From Bacteroidota bacterium (GTDB lineage Bacteria; Bacteroidota; Bacteroidia; B-17B0; Aurantibacillaceae): a DNA stretch of 64,000 nt. Where the stretch lies: assembly GCA_017303905.1 (NCBI GenBank), contig JAFLBH010000001.1, positions 62,001 to 126,000 on the forward strand. The letters are read 5' to 3'. Positions 34,762-43,610 of this stretch are shown here, one piece after another (position 1 is the stretch's first letter; each line of letters begins with the position of its first letter). The translations under genes were made by a program, and so were the position numbers. The notes below the pieces were generated by a model. The model was not told the origin of the DNA and made no database searches. It saw only the letters and a list, made by a program, of their open reading frames with translations.

Positions 34762-35511
34762 ATGATTAAAGCATTAATTATAGAAGACGAACAAAAGAGC
34801 CGCGAGATGTTGGCCATGCTCGTTGAAAAAAATTGTCCGCAATTAGAAATAATCGGATTAGGTAAAAACGTAAAAGAAGGTATTGACTTAATCAATAGCA
34901 CCAAACCTGATTTAGTTTTTCTGGATATATCAATGCCCGACGGAACAGGTTTTGATTTATTGGAAGCTGTGGCCGGTAAAAAGTTTGAATTAATCTTTAC
35001 AACCGCAACCGATAAGCATGCTTTAAAGGCTATTAAATATAGCGCGTGTGATTATTTATTGAAACCAATCGATATCGATGAGTTAAAACAGGCCGTAGAA
35101 AAAGTATCGCAGAAGAAAAACGCGGCACCATCTATGGATAATCTTCAGTTCTTAATTCAACAGCTAAAAAAAGCCGACGATAATTATCAGAAAATCACTT
35201 TACCTACAGGTAATGCCTACGAAATCATTAATATAAAAGATATTATTCGCTGCGAAGCGGATGCCAGCTATACCCATTTCCATTTAGTAGGTGGCAAAAA
35301 ATTAATGGTTTCGGCAAGTTTAAAGCATTATGAAGACCTTTTGCCTGAAAACGAATTCATCAGGGTTCACCATCAGCACCTTATTAATATGCAACACGTT
35401 ACGAGGTATTTAAAGCAAGACGGAGGCTATGCGGTGATGAGCGACGGCACGCAAATTGAGATTTCACGCCGTAAAAAAGATGCTTTTATGGAGCGATTAA
35501 ACAGGATTTAG
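34762..35511 (+). CDS. LytTR-type response regulator
   Basis: This 249-residue regulator has a receiver domain (1-120) with phosphoacceptor D55 (LVFLDISMPDG) and lysine 107-region KPIDIDEL. A LytTR DNA-binding domain follows in the last 100 residues (IIRCEADASYTHFHL, then EFIRVHHQHLINMQHV and a DGTQIEISRRKKDAF end). Partner of the propeller kinase. LytTR proteins bind pairs of direct repeats. A 13-bp direct repeat with a 32-bp period lies just downstream, ahead of the T9SS gene at 35572. Confidence 0.93.
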   Translation: MIKALIIEDEQKSREMLAMLVEKNCPQLEIIGLGKNVKEGIDLINSTKPDLVFLDISMPDGTGFDLLEAVAGKKFELIFTTATDKHALKAIKYSACDYLLKPIDIDELKQAVEKVSQKKNAAPSMDNLQFLIQQLKKADDNYQKITLPTGNAYEIINIKDIIRCEADASYTHFHLVGGKKLMVSASLKHYEDLLPENEFIRVHHQHLINMQHVTRYLKQDGGYAVMSDGTQIEISRRKKDAFMERLNRI

Positions 35512-35528
35512 TTTAGTTGCTTTAGATA

Positions 35529-35573
35529 TATTTTAATATATTTATTTAAGGGAATAATAGTATTTTAATATAT
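35529..35573 (+). promoter_or_regulatory. Direct repeat TATTTTAATATAT before the T9SS gene
   Basis: TATTTTAATATAT occurs exactly at 35529-35541 and 35561-35573, a 32-bp period equal to about three helical turns. The second copy ends at the start codon. It could be a binding site for the LytTR regulator encoded just before, or an accident of an AT-rich spacer. Confidence 0.35.
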
Positions 35574-38500
35574 GAAGTCGATTTATATCTGCATTTTAAC
35601 TTTTTTCTTTTATACATTAAATTCTCAAAGTAGCTTTTTGAGAACATATAGTTCTTTGTCTAGTATTGAACCTTCAAGTATTATACAATTACCAGATAGC
35701 GGATATATTATTTATAGCACAACTAATGCAGGAGGAGGAGATAATAATCAAGAGCTTCGTCGCATAGATAAAAACGGCAACGTTATCTGGAATAAACAAT
35801 TAGTAATTCCTGTCACGTCGGAAAAAGCAGGTGGAATATATCTCACCAAAAAAAATCAAATATTAATATCTGGTTCCCTAAACAATTCCGTTAATTTGTT
35901 CTGCCTTGACTTCAATGGTAACATCATTTTCCAGAAATCGATTAGCGGCGGAATGGGATTTCCAACCAAGATAGAGCAAAGTAATTGGGGAGATATTACT
36001 GTATTATTGAACGATGAAGTTATAAGAACAGACTCATTAGGTAATTTAAAATGGCGAAAAAAGTATACAATTAATAAAATTAAATCCATTGTATATTTAT
36101 CTAACAAAAAATCTATATTAATAGGGCACCTGTATAATATGCTTGGAATGCCAAGTAATGAAGATATTGTACATATTTTTATTGATTCTACTGGAAAAAC
36201 AATTACACAGAAAGCTTTTGGCACAACTGTAGCATGGGAGCAAGTTTATGATGCTTTTCAAGATTCTTCTTCTAGGATAATCACAATTTTTAACTATCAA
36301 AATTACCCTGAAAACAAATTTGCGCTTGGGATGATGTGTTCCGATACTACTGGAAAACAAATTTGGGCAAAGCTTCTAGATGGGAAGTTTGGTAATCAAA
36401 TATCAGGGGCTCTACTGAAAGATAAATCTATTGAATGTGTTGCAGTCGAAACACCATCTTTATCTGGTTTGTTTCATTTGATTCATGCCACGGGTAACGG
36501 AAAAATATTAGAGGACAAGACCATTACTTCAACGACAAGTTTTTCTACATCGAATTTTAGTTCATTTGGTGCTACCAACGATGGCGGGTGTTTTTTGTTA
36601 GGAAATTATGGCTCAACAAGTCTTTCGTCGTTCGTTAAGCTGAATTCAGGAATAAGCACTTCATGTCTAAGTTTTGTTCAGAAAAAAATAAATGAAAGAA
36701 TGGTTGTTTTTGATGAAATTGATTATTACATTCCTGTTCAAACTATTTCTGCTGCATCTTCAAATGTAAGTTTCAACTTTAGTTCATTAACATCCACGAT
36801 AGTTAGTTCATGCACATCAACCTGCAACACAATCGCCTCTTTTGTTTGCTCTTCTGGAAGTTCCTGTTTAAATAGTAATTTAACCTTCACAAACAACAGC
36901 CAAAATTTCTCATCCTCAGTTTGGAAAGTAAATAATGTTGTTTCAGGAACAAGTAATAATTTATCTTATTTATTTGGTAATGCTGGTACATATACAATTA
37001 CTCTTGTTGCTTCAGGCTCGTGTATAGATTCGAGTAAGCAGGTAATTTATATTGATAGTTTTCCTAATCCCAATTTCAACGTTTCTAATATTCAGCTTAA
37101 AGCCAGATTAATGCCTACAAAAATCAAAAATAACACAAGTTTTATATGGGATTTTGGGGATAAGTCACCACTTAATACTTGGCACGATACTGTTTTGCAT
37201 AATTATACAAGTAACGGCAATTATACTGTATGTTTGACAGAAAAGAATACATGTGGTGTCACCAAAATCTGCAAAATCATTAACCTTAACTTTAATTATT
37301 CTAATGCGTTTTACCGTGCATACGTAAGTCCTACTAGTTGGCCAAACACTTCACAATATGGTTCAGCGGTAGCGCAGATGTCTGATGGAACATTCTTTTT
37401 AACAGGCATGGATGATTCGTATGGGTCAACGGGTGCGGATGGATTAGTTAATAAACTTGATTCGTCCGGAAAAACTTTAAACTCAGTGGTAATCGATTTT
37501 GGCAATTCTCCTGAATCCATAGACAATATTTTTCCAAGTAGCGATGGCGGTTTAATCTTTTCGGGGTCGAATAATTCGGGCAACTTTATTGCCTATGGCA
37601 AGGTAGACTCGGCTGGTAGATTAGTTTATTTAAGATCTTTTACATCTAATGTTAACGATAAACCGGGAAATGTAGTTGAGTTAAAAGATGGTAGATGTCT
37701 TTTTACAGGTGGGTATTTTTCACAAGGATATATTATGGGCTTAAGGAAGAATTTTAGTTTGCAATTTTTCAAAAGATATACAGCATTTCGTAATATACGA
37801 AATGTGCTAAAGCATCCAACATGTAATGATTACTTTGTATTTGGTACGGATTTTTCAAACTCAGATCCTGTATTAATGAAATTAGATTCATCAATGAATA
37901 TCGTTTGGACCAAAAAATTTGATTTTGGTTCTAATATAACTTACGCTACAGACATGAAAATTTCGAGCAGTGGAAAGATTTACCTCACAGGAGTCAACTT
38001 TGGTATAGGATTGTTGGTTTTTGCTGCAGATACCTCAGGAAATAATTTATGGTCAAAATATTACCCTAGTGGTATGCCCAAATCGATAGAAATAGGTAAA
38101 AAAAACCAACTTTATGTTTTTGGTAATGCAGTTCTTGAAATTGACACTTTGGGTAACTTAAAAAATTCATGGCAACCTAAAATTGCCGGAGGGAAGGCAT
38201 TTTTAACCTACGATAACGGCCTTGCAATAGCAGGTAATTATAGTACAAGTACTACTTCAAGTATATCCATTGTTAAAACTGATTCAACAGGATTCTTCTC
38301 TTGTGCATCGATTACTTTTTCTGTTTCTCCAATATCAACTAATCCCATAATATCTAATGTATCAGGTGCGGTTTTAACATCCACTCCTACACTTAGTACC
38401 GGAAATCAGTATCAATACACAGCTATAGATACATTATTCTGCAGTTCTATCATAACTGACAACAATGAATCTATACATAATATCGTCAAATCTATGAGTA

Positions 38501-38724
38501 TTTCTCCAAATCCTTTCAGTGATGAGATTCATGTTAGTTTTTATAATGAAAACACAGATACAATCGAGTTATATAATATTAAAGGACAACTATTAGAGAA
38601 AAGGAAAGTTGTTGGTGTCGTTACAATATTAGATATGAGTAAATATTCCGAAGGTATGTATATAATTCGATCAGTAAATAAGGATGGATCAACTTCTGTA
38701 AAAAAGGCCATTAAACAGCAATAA
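35572..38724 (+). CDS. Giant T9SS-secreted protein with PKD domains and beta-propeller-like repeats
   Basis: This 1050-residue protein has a signal peptide (MKSIYICILTFFFYTLNS). Repeating strands run through residues 25-400 and 600-880 (G-G-x-x-L-x-R-I-D-K-x-G-N-V-I-W, DSTGKTITQKAF). They look like beta-propeller repeats of the kind found in adhesins. Two PKD-like domains lie between (around 420-500, LFGNAGTYTITLVASGSC; around 515-570, FIWDFGDKSPLNTW). The C terminus is a type A T9SS sorting domain (MSISPNPFSDEIHVSF, ending VNKDGSTSVKKAIKQQ). It follows the two-component pair with 60 bp between and is a plausible target of it. Expected at the cell surface or outside. Confidence 0.86.
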   Translation: MKSIYICILTFFFYTLNSQSSFLRTYSSLSSIEPSSIIQLPDSGYIIYSTTNAGGGDNNQELRRIDKNGNVIWNKQLVIPVTSEKAGGIYLTKKNQILISGSLNNSVNLFCLDFNGNIIFQKSISGGMGFPTKIEQSNWGDITVLLNDEVIRTDSLGNLKWRKKYTINKIKSIVYLSNKKSILIGHLYNMLGMPSNEDIVHIFIDSTGKTITQKAFGTTVAWEQVYDAFQDSSSRIITIFNYQNYPENKFALGMMCSDTTGKQIWAKLLDGKFGNQISGALLKDKSIECVAVETPSLSGLFHLIHATGNGKILEDKTITSTTSFSTSNFSSFGATNDGGCFLLGNYGSTSLSSFVKLNSGISTSCLSFVQKKINERMVVFDEIDYYIPVQTISAASSNVSFNFSSLTSTIVSSCTSTCNTIASFVCSSGSSCLNSNLTFTNNSQNFSSSVWKVNNVVSGTSNNLSYLFGNAGTYTITLVASGSCIDSSKQVIYIDSFPNPNFNVSNIQLKARLMPTKIKNNTSFIWDFGDKSPLNTWHDTVLHNYTSNGNYTVCLTEKNTCGVTKICKIINLNFNYSNAFYRAYVSPTSWPNTSQYGSAVAQMSDGTFFLTGMDDSYGSTGADGLVNKLDSSGKTLNSVVIDFGNSPESIDNIFPSSDGGLIFSGSNNSGNFIAYGKVDSAGRLVYLRSFTSNVNDKPGNVVELKDGRCLFTGGYFSQGYIMGLRKNFSLQFFKRYTAFRNIRNVLKHPTCNDYFVFGTDFSNSDPVLMKLDSSMNIVWTKKFDFGSNITYATDMKISSSGKIYLTGVNFGIGLLVFAADTSGNNLWSKYYPSGMPKSIEIGKKNQLYVFGNAVLEIDTLGNLKNSWQPKIAGGKAFLTYDNGLAIAGNYSTSTTSSISIVKTDSTGFFSCASITFSVSPISTNPIISNVSGAVLTSTPTLSTGNQYQYTAIDTLFCSSIITDNNESIHNIVKSMSISPNPFSDEIHVSFYNENTDTIELYNIKGQLLEKRKVVGVVTILDMSKYSEGMYIIRSVNKDGSTSVKKAIKQQ

Positions 38725-38904
38725 TCGATGTTAGTTTTTTGTCGGTTAACGACAATTTCTTCAGTTTAAAGTTGTGATTTTCAATTAAATAATTAACTGA
38801 GGCAGCTTAAATTTACATTATCTCAGGACAAAATGGCTCGAACAACATGAGTTTACTTTCGCAATATTTAAATTATCAGATCCTAAACAACCAGATATAA
38901 AGAA

Positions 38905-38938
38905 AAACCCGCCACTTGTTAGGCGGGTATTTTTTTGC
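38905..38938 (+). terminator. Intrinsic terminator downstream of the giant T9SS gene
   Basis: ACCCGCC (38907-38913) and GGCGGGT (38922-38928) form a 7-bp GC stem with an 8-base loop, preceded by A and followed by ATTTTTTT. It would end the T9SS mRNA about 200 bp after its stop. Confidence 0.75.
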
Positions 38939-39015
38939 CCCTTTTGTGGGTATATCTTTACGGTACGTTCTTTGCTAAGGGTTTTTGTTTAGTTTATAAC
39001 TAAACCTTAAAAAAT

Positions 39016-39064
39016 AAAAGCCATCAATATGTTTCGCGGGGATGTACATATTGGTGGCTTTTTT
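39016..39064 (+). terminator. Terminator-like 16-bp stem
   Basis: AAAAGCCATCAATATG (39016-39031) pairs with CATATTGGTGGCTTTT (39047-39062) at all positions if one G-U is allowed, with a 15-base loop and T run to 39065. It is the second terminator within 130 bp and has no gene between them. Confidence 0.65.
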
Positions 39065-39131
39065 ATTTGCAATAATTTCACCTCATCCATTTCTTCAGTT
39101 CTTCTTATTTTGTAAATAGAAGTATCGGAAA

Positions 39132-39170
39132 TAAAAAAATCCGGTCCTTCGACAAGCTCAGGAACCGGAC
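39132..39170 (-). terminator. Terminator on the minus strand after slyD-like gene
   Basis: On the minus strand TCCGGT at 39169-39164 pairs with ACCGGA at 39145-39140 around a CTGAGCTTGTCGAAGG core and is followed by TTTTTTTAT. The core CTTCGACAAGCTCAGG is a known dispersed Bacteroidota word and appears as CTTCGACAAGC again at 43443. Confidence 0.6.
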
Positions 39171-39205
39171 TAATTATGTTTATTGATATTTTTTACCTCT
39201 CTAGA

Positions 39206-39223
39206 TCCTGATAGCTATCGGGA
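39206..39223. repeat. Palindromic repeat, intergenic copy
   Basis: TCCTGATAGCTATCGGGA is an 18-base near-palindrome (one mismatched pair). A perfect version lies at 42053-42070 inside a gene. Two copies within 3 kb suggest a dispersed family. Confidence 0.6.
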
Positions 39224-39240
39224 CGAGAACCACTCACTAA

Positions 39241-39753
39241 TTAATGATGGTGGCCATGCGGACCATGTACGTGTCCGTGATCTAATTCTTCAGCTGTAGC
39301 ATCGCGTACTTCTAACACTTCGCCAACAAAGTGTAAATCATGCCCTGCTAAAGGATGGTTGAAATCCATGGTTACATGTGCTTCTGCAATCTCCATTACT
39401 TTTCCGATTAACTGATTGCCATCCTGATCGTGCATTGCAATATCTTCACCCACTTTTACGCGCGCATCGTCAAATTTTCCATCAACAATAAATGCTTGCT
39501 TATTTACTTTTACTACATAATCTTGCTCTACTAATCCATAACCATTCGCCGCAGTAATTCTGAAGTCAAATTTATCTCCCACTTGTTTACCTTCTAATGC
39601 TGCTTCAAAATCCGGCAACAATTGTCCGAATCCAAATAAAAATACAAATGGATGTTCGTTACTGGTTTGTTCAACTAATTCCTCAGGACCATTGTTTTTG
39701 CTTGCAGTTAAATGGTAATTTACCGAAACCGCTTTGTTGTCTGCTATCTTCAT
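39241..39753 (-). CDS. SlyD-like FKBP-type peptidyl-prolyl isomerase
   Basis: This 170-residue protein has the SlyD layout: FKBP halves (VSVNYHLTASKNNGPEEL, and EEHHVTMDFNHPLAGHDLHF in the second part) around an insert-in-flap domain of about 60 residues (DYVVKVNKQAFIVDGKF). Its histidine-rich C-terminal tail (HVHGPHGHHH) suits metal binding. SlyD proteins speed proline isomerisation, act as chaperones and insert nickel in some bacteria. No nickel enzyme is nearby. The distance to the next gene on this strand is 61 bp, with a repeat-type word (GCGCAGAGGCGCAG) in the gap. Confidence 0.9.
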   Translation of the reverse strand: MKIADNKAVSVNYHLTASKNNGPEELVEQTSNEHPFVFLFGFGQLLPDFEAALEGKQVGDKFDFRITAANGYGLVEQDYVVKVNKQAFIVDGKFDDARVKVGEDIAMHDQDGNQLIGKVMEIAEAHVTMDFNHPLAGHDLHFVGEVLEVRDATAEELDHGHVHGPHGHHH

Positions 39754-39814
39754 TTTGTTTTGTTTTTAATTTCGCGCAGAGGCGCAGTGCCCGCTGAGGA
39801 AATGGTTATTTATA

Positions 39815-41341
39815 TTAATTAATATCGAATTTTATTCCTTGAGCTAAAGGTAATTTTTTACCCCAGTTAATCGTATTGGTTTGACGGCGCATGTAAACTT
39901 TCCAAGCATCCGATCCGCTTTCACGTCCGCCACCGGTTTCTTTTTCACCACCAAATGCACCACCAATTTCGGCACCGGAAGTTCCGATGTTTACGTTAGC
40001 AATACCGCAGTCGCTACCAACTGCTGATAAAAATTCTTCCGCTTCACGCATGTTTAAAGTCATAATAGAAGAAGACAATCCTTGAGGAACTCCATTCTGC
40101 ATAGCAATTGCTTCTTCAATGGTTTTATACTTCATGATGTAAAGAATTGGCGCGAAAGTTTCGTGCTGCACAATCGCGAAATCATTCTTTGCCTCAATGA
40201 TGGCAGGCTTCACATAACATCCGCTCTCATAACCTTTACCTTCTAACACACCACCAGGAACGATTGTTTTACCGCCTTCCGTAATAGCTTTCTCTAATGC
40301 GTTTTTATAATTGTTTACGGCATCCTTATCAATTAACGGACCAACATGATTGTTTTCATCCAATGGATTTCCGATACGTAATTGTCCGTATGCTTTCACT
40401 AAACGCTCTTTAAATTTATCGTAAATGCTTTCGTGAATAATTAAACGGCGTGTAGTTGTACAACGTTGTCCTGCTGTACCTACTGCACCAAATACCGCTG
40501 CAGTAATTGCAATTTCCTGATCAGCATTTTCAGAAACGATGATAGCATTGTTACCACCCAACTCCAAAAGAGATTTACCAAAACGTTCTGCCACTTTCGC
40601 ACCAACAATTTTTCCCATACGAGTAGAACCCGTTGCGCTGATTAATGGCATACGGTGATCGGCTGTCATAAATTCACCAACCGTATAATTACCATTGATG
40701 ATACATGAAATACCTTCCGGTAAATTATTTTCAGCCGCCACTTCATTCCAAATATTCTGACAAGCTACCGAACATAAAGGTGTTTTTTCTGATGGTTTCC
40801 ATACACACACATCTCCGCAAATCCATGCTAAAGCTGTATTCCAGCTCCACACAGCAACAGGGAAATTAAATGCGCTGATAATACCAACAACTCCTAATGG
40901 ATGGTATTGTTCGTACATACGATGCTGAGCGCGCTCGCTGTGCATCGTTAAACCGTATAATTGACGAGATAATCCAACCGCGAAATCGCAGATGTCGATC
41001 ATCTCCTGCACTTCACCTAAACCTTCTTGTAATGATTTTCCCATTTCATAGGAAACCAACTGACCTAATTCGTTTTTCTTAGCGCGCAATTTATCGCCGA
41101 ACTGACGAACATATTCACCACGCTTTGGTGCCGGAATAGTGCGCCAATGTAAAAAAGCTTCGTTTGCCGCTTTCATTACTTTGTCGTAATCGGCTTTGGT
41201 GGCCGATTTAACTTTAGCTATTAACTTTCCGTCAACCGGACTATATGATTCGATTAAATCGCCGCCAGAAAACCAGTTTTTACCGGTTGAGCAGCCTTCG
41301 TTTACTTCTTTAATGCCTAATGCTTTTAATACTTTTTCCAT
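39815..41341 (-). CDS. ALDH7-type aldehyde dehydrogenase (probable alpha-aminoadipic semialdehyde dehydrogenase)
   Basis: This 508-residue NAD-dependent enzyme has catalytic C294 ([12 protein letters not shown]) and general base E260 ([11 protein letters not shown]). The end segment [20 protein letters not shown] and the C-terminal [15 protein letters not shown] match the ALDH7/AmaB group rather than general ALDHs. That group oxidises 2-aminoadipate 6-semialdehyde to aminoadipate in lysine breakdown. The partner lysine genes are not in the window, so the role rests on similarity. A TACATTTA box lies 21 bases before its ATG. Confidence 0.92.
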   Translation of the reverse strand: MEKVLKALGIKEVNEGCSTGKNWFSGGDLIESYSPVDGKLIAKVKSATKADYDKVMKAANEAFLHWRTIPAPKRGEYVRQFGDKLRAKKNELGQLVSYEMGKSLQEGLGEVQEMIDICDFAVGLSRQLYGLTMHSERAQHRMYEQYHPLGVVGIISAFNFPVAVWSWNTALAWICGDVCVWKPSEKTPLCSVACQNIWNEVAAENNLPEGISCIINGNYTVGEFMTADHRMPLISATGSTRMGKIVGAKVAERFGKSLLELGGNNAIIVSENADQEIAITAAVFGAVGTAGQRCTTTRRLIIHESIYDKFKERLVKAYGQLRIGNPLDENNHVGPLIDKDAVNNYKNALEKAITEGGKTIVPGGVLEGKGYESGCYVKPAIIEAKNDFAIVQHETFAPILYIMKYKTIEEAIAMQNGVPQGLSSSIMTLNMREAEEFLSAVGSDCGIANVNIGTSGAEIGGAFGGEKETGGGRESGSDAWKVYMRRQTNTINWGKKLPLAQGIKFDIN

Positions 41342-41441
41342 GTGCTAAAAAATTGAGGAGTGTAAATGTACTAAATTAATGATGGGATTTGAGTTATATT
41401 TATCACAATTAAGCTAAATTTATTTTATATATTTCTGAGGC

Positions 41442-42464
41442 TTGTTCAGTGATAAAACCATATTTATTGCCCCTTTAGATTGGGGCCTCGGTCACGCGAC
41501 CCGCTGTGTACCAATCATTAAGGAATTACTAAAACATAACAGGGTAATTTTAGGGATAACGCCACTTACCAAACCGATATTTGAGGAGGAATTTCCTGGA
41601 GTTAAAATGATTGAGATTCCTGCTTACAACATTACCTACTCGAAGCATCTTCCCCTTTGGTTAAAATTAGGGATTAGCTATCCGAAAATTTCAAAGATTA
41701 TAACCAACGAAAATAAACTTCTTGAAAAAATAATTAACGATTATAAAATTGATGTTGTGATTAGTGACAACCGCTTTGGTTTACATTCCAAAAACGTACA
41801 TTGTGTCTTCATCACCCATCAATTATTTTTAAAAGCACCGGTATTTGAAAATTTTGCCCAGAAACAAAATAAAAAATACATTTTAAATTTTGATGAAGTA
41901 TGGGTTCCGGATTATGAAACTTCCGATGCTTCAATAAGCTCAGTGTCGGTTAAAAATCTGAGCGGAGAATTATCTCACGATAAACACTTTCACAAAAACG
42001 TAAAATATATTGGTCCGCAAAGCAGATTAACAGATGTCATTTGTGAAGTAGATCCCGATAGCTATCGGGAAAACAAATATTCATATTTGATTTTATTGTC
42101 GGGGCCCGAGCCGGGGAGAACCACCTTAGAGGATGAACTTTTATTAAAAGCCAAAAATTCAAATAAAAAAATCGCTTTAGTAAGGGGTACGAGAATGATG
42201 ACTCAAGATTTGAGATTTGAAGGAATTGATACTTTTGATTTTCCGAAAAAAGAAGAATTAAAAAGACTGATTTTATCTTCTGACAAAATTATCTGCAGAA
42301 GCGGCTACAGTACTTTAATGGATATGTATTTACTAGGCAAAAAAGAATTAATTTTAATCCCAACAACCGGACAAAGTGAACAAGAATATTTGGCGGAATA
42401 TTGGCAGCAACATTTTAATTCGAAAATGATATTAGAAAAAAACTTAACGCAATTTACATTATGA
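41442..42464 (+). CDS. Glycosyltransferase-like protein (GT28/MurG-type fold)
   Basis: This 340-residue protein is related to the UDP-sugar glycosyltransferase fold. It starts with the loop FIAPLDWGLGHATRCVPII, followed by helices and VISDNRFGLHS. The nucleotide-sugar end motifs are LLSGPEPGRTTLED, then KIICRSGYSTLMDM and LIPTTGQSEQEYLAEYWQ. The first in-frame start after a stop is TTG 41442, and no ATG is upstream. An 18-bp palindrome (42053-42070) lies in the reading frame, encoding DPDSYRE at about residues 204-210, and may be an insertion. Substrate unknown. Its stop overlaps the next gene (ATGA). Confidence 0.8.
   Translation: MFSDKTIFIAPLDWGLGHATRCVPIIKELLKHNRVILGITPLTKPIFEEEFPGVKMIEIPAYNITYSKHLPLWLKLGISYPKISKIITNENKLLEKIINDYKIDVVISDNRFGLHSKNVHCVFITHQLFLKAPVFENFAQKQNKKYILNFDEVWVPDYETSDASISSVSVKNLSGELSHDKHFHKNVKYIGPQSRLTDVICEVDPDSYRENKYSYLILLSGPEPGRTTLEDELLLKAKNSNKKIALVRGTRMMTQDLRFEGIDTFDFPKKEELKRLILSSDKIICRSGYSTLMDMYLLGKKELILIPTTGQSEQEYLAEYWQQHFNSKMILEKNLTQFTL
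42053..42070. repeat. Perfect palindrome inside a coding sequence
   Basis: TCCCGATAGCTATCGGGA is a perfect 18-bp palindrome that lies in frame in the glycosyltransferase gene. A second copy with one change is intergenic at 39206-39223. Confidence 0.75.
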
Positions 42465-42919
42465 AAAATTTAATTTTAATTCTTGGTGTCTTAATCGGCT
42501 CTTCATTATTTGGTCAAACCAACGACAAGCCCATTTACGATTCTATACTCGCTAAAAAACTAGGCGCGGATGAACTAGGCATGAAGAAATATGTTTTCTG
42601 TATTTTAAAAACCGGTCCGGCTAACATTAGCGACAAAGCAAAAAAAGACAGTTTATTCGCCGGACACATGAGTAATATTGGAAGAATGGCGGATGAAGGA
42701 AAGTTAGCCATAGCGGGACCGTTTATGAAAAACGACAGACAGTACAGAGGCATTTACATTTTCAATGTAAGCACTATTGAAGAAGCGGAGAAACTGACTC
42801 AATCTGACCCCGCTATTAAGGCAGGCGTTTTTGTGGTTGAATTAACCGAATGGTATGGTTCTGCCGCATTGATGGCAACGCCTGAACTACATAAAAAAAT
42901 ACAGAAAAAAGGATTTTAA
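42461..42919 (+). CDS. Exported YciI-like protein
   Basis: This 152-residue protein overlaps the glycosyltransferase by four bases (ATGA). It has a signal peptide (MKNLILILGVLIGSSLFG, cut before QTNDK). A YciI-like domain follows: YVFCILKTGPANISDK, LFAGHMSNIGRMADEGKLAI, and AGPFMKNDRQYRGIYIFN. The conserved H in GHMSNI is kept. YciI proteins are usually cytosolic. An exported one is uncommon, and its role is unknown. Confidence 0.82.
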   Translation: MKNLILILGVLIGSSLFGQTNDKPIYDSILAKKLGADELGMKKYVFCILKTGPANISDKAKKDSLFAGHMSNIGRMADEGKLAIAGPFMKNDRQYRGIYIFNVSTIEEAEKLTQSDPAIKAGVFVVELTEWYGSAALMATPELHKKIQKKGF

Positions 42920-42928
42920 TTAATTGCT

Positions 42929-42936
42929 TAACTTTA
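42929..42936 (+). promoter_or_regulatory. TAACTTTA box four bases before the purE start
   Basis: TAACTTTA matches TAnnTTTG except the last base, with CAGC and then ATG. It is a member of the near-start set. No TTTG is seen 20 bp upstream. Confidence 0.35.
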
Positions 42937-42940
42937 CAGC

Positions 42941-43432
42941 ATGAGCACAGCACAAGTCGGAATAATTATGGGTAGTCAAAGTGATTTAAACATCATGAAT
43001 GCCGCTGCCGAAGTTTTACAAAAGTTTAATATCCCTTTTGAGATTGACATCGTATCAGCACATCGAACACCCGATAAAATGTTTGATTATGCAAAAAGCG
43101 CCGTTGATCGCGGATTAAAAGTAATTATTGCAGGTGCAGGTGGAGCTGCGCATTTACCCGGCATGGTTGCTTCTCTTACGCCGCTTCCTGTAATAGGTGT
43201 ACCTGTAAAAAGCAGCAACAGCATTGATGGTTGGGATTCTCTATTATCGATTGTACAGATGCCTAACGGTGTGCCCGTTGCTACCGTTGCCGTAAATGCA
43301 GCGCAAAACGCAGGTATATTAGCTGTTCAGATTATCGGCTCAAATAATAAAGATGTATTAAAACAATTGGCTGCTTTTAAAGAAGAATTAAAAGAAAAAG
43401 TAAACAAATCTTCTTCTGAAATGAAGAAATAA
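42941..43432 (+). CDS. purE: N5-carboxyaminoimidazole ribonucleotide mutase
   Basis: This 163-residue class I PurE converts N5-CAIR to CAIR in purine synthesis. Typical motifs are [22 protein letters not shown] (with the catalytic histidine) and [14 protein letters not shown]. It forms an octamer in other bacteria. Its purK partner is not next to it. purN, of the same pathway, is at 3560. The tail is lysine/glutamate-rich. It is followed by the 120-bp repeat and a bidirectional terminator. Confidence 0.97.
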   Translation: MSTAQVGIIMGSQSDLNIMNAAAEVLQKFNIPFEIDIVSAHRTPDKMFDYAKSAVDRGLKVIIAGAGGAAHLPGMVASLTPLPVIGVPVKSSNSIDGWDSLLSIVQMPNGVPVATVAVNAAQNAGILAVQIIGSNNKDVLKQLAAFKEELKEKVNKSSSEMKK

Positions 43433-43440
43433 TTGAACAT

Positions 43441-43560
43441 CGCTTCGACAAGCCTGTCCGCCGACTAGGCGGGCTCAGCGACCAATCATTGTCAGTTCGA
43501 GCGGAGTCGAGAACTTGAGTGATCTTAAACATGTCTCGACTCCGCTCGACATGACACAAT
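43441..43560. repeat. Composite palindromic repeat (TCGAGCGGAGTCGAG type)
   Basis: Two inverted arms at 43491-43512 and 43534-43555 match at 20 of 22 positions (core TCGAGCGGAGTCGAGA). A further stem CCGCC-GACTA-GGCGG sits at about 43459-43473 and the word CTTCGACAAGC at 43443. Repeats with this wording are widespread between genes in Bacteroidota. The element lies between purE and its terminator. Confidence 0.75.
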
Positions 43561-43563
43561 AAA

Positions 43564-43590
43564 AAAATCCCGCCTTGTGAGCGGGATTTT
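43564..43590. terminator. Bidirectional terminator between purE and ahcY
   Basis: AAAATCCCGC (43564-43573) and GCGGGATTTT (43581-43590) form a perfect 10-bp stem with a 7-base loop. It has A tracts before and T tracts after, so it can stop both the plus-strand purE and the minus-strand ahcY mRNAs. Confidence 0.85.
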
Positions 43591-43610
43591 TTGTTGGAAT
43601 ATAATCTTGA

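Larger units (their letters stand above)
38725..39240. other. Gene-free region with several hairpins
   Basis: No reading frame of size is present on either strand in these 516 bases. It holds a weak hairpin at 38739-38755 (TTGTCG/CGACAA), a strong terminator at 38905-38938, an 8-bp stem at 38987-39005, a long terminator-like stem at 39016-39064, the slyD-side terminator at 39132-39170 and a palindrome at 39206-39223. It may hold a small RNA (see findings). Confidence 0.6.

Noticed and set aside
39772-39800. GCGCAGAGGCGCAG word before the slyD-like gene
   Set aside because: It resembles a dispersed intergenic repeat, but only one short copy is in this window, so it is not annotated.
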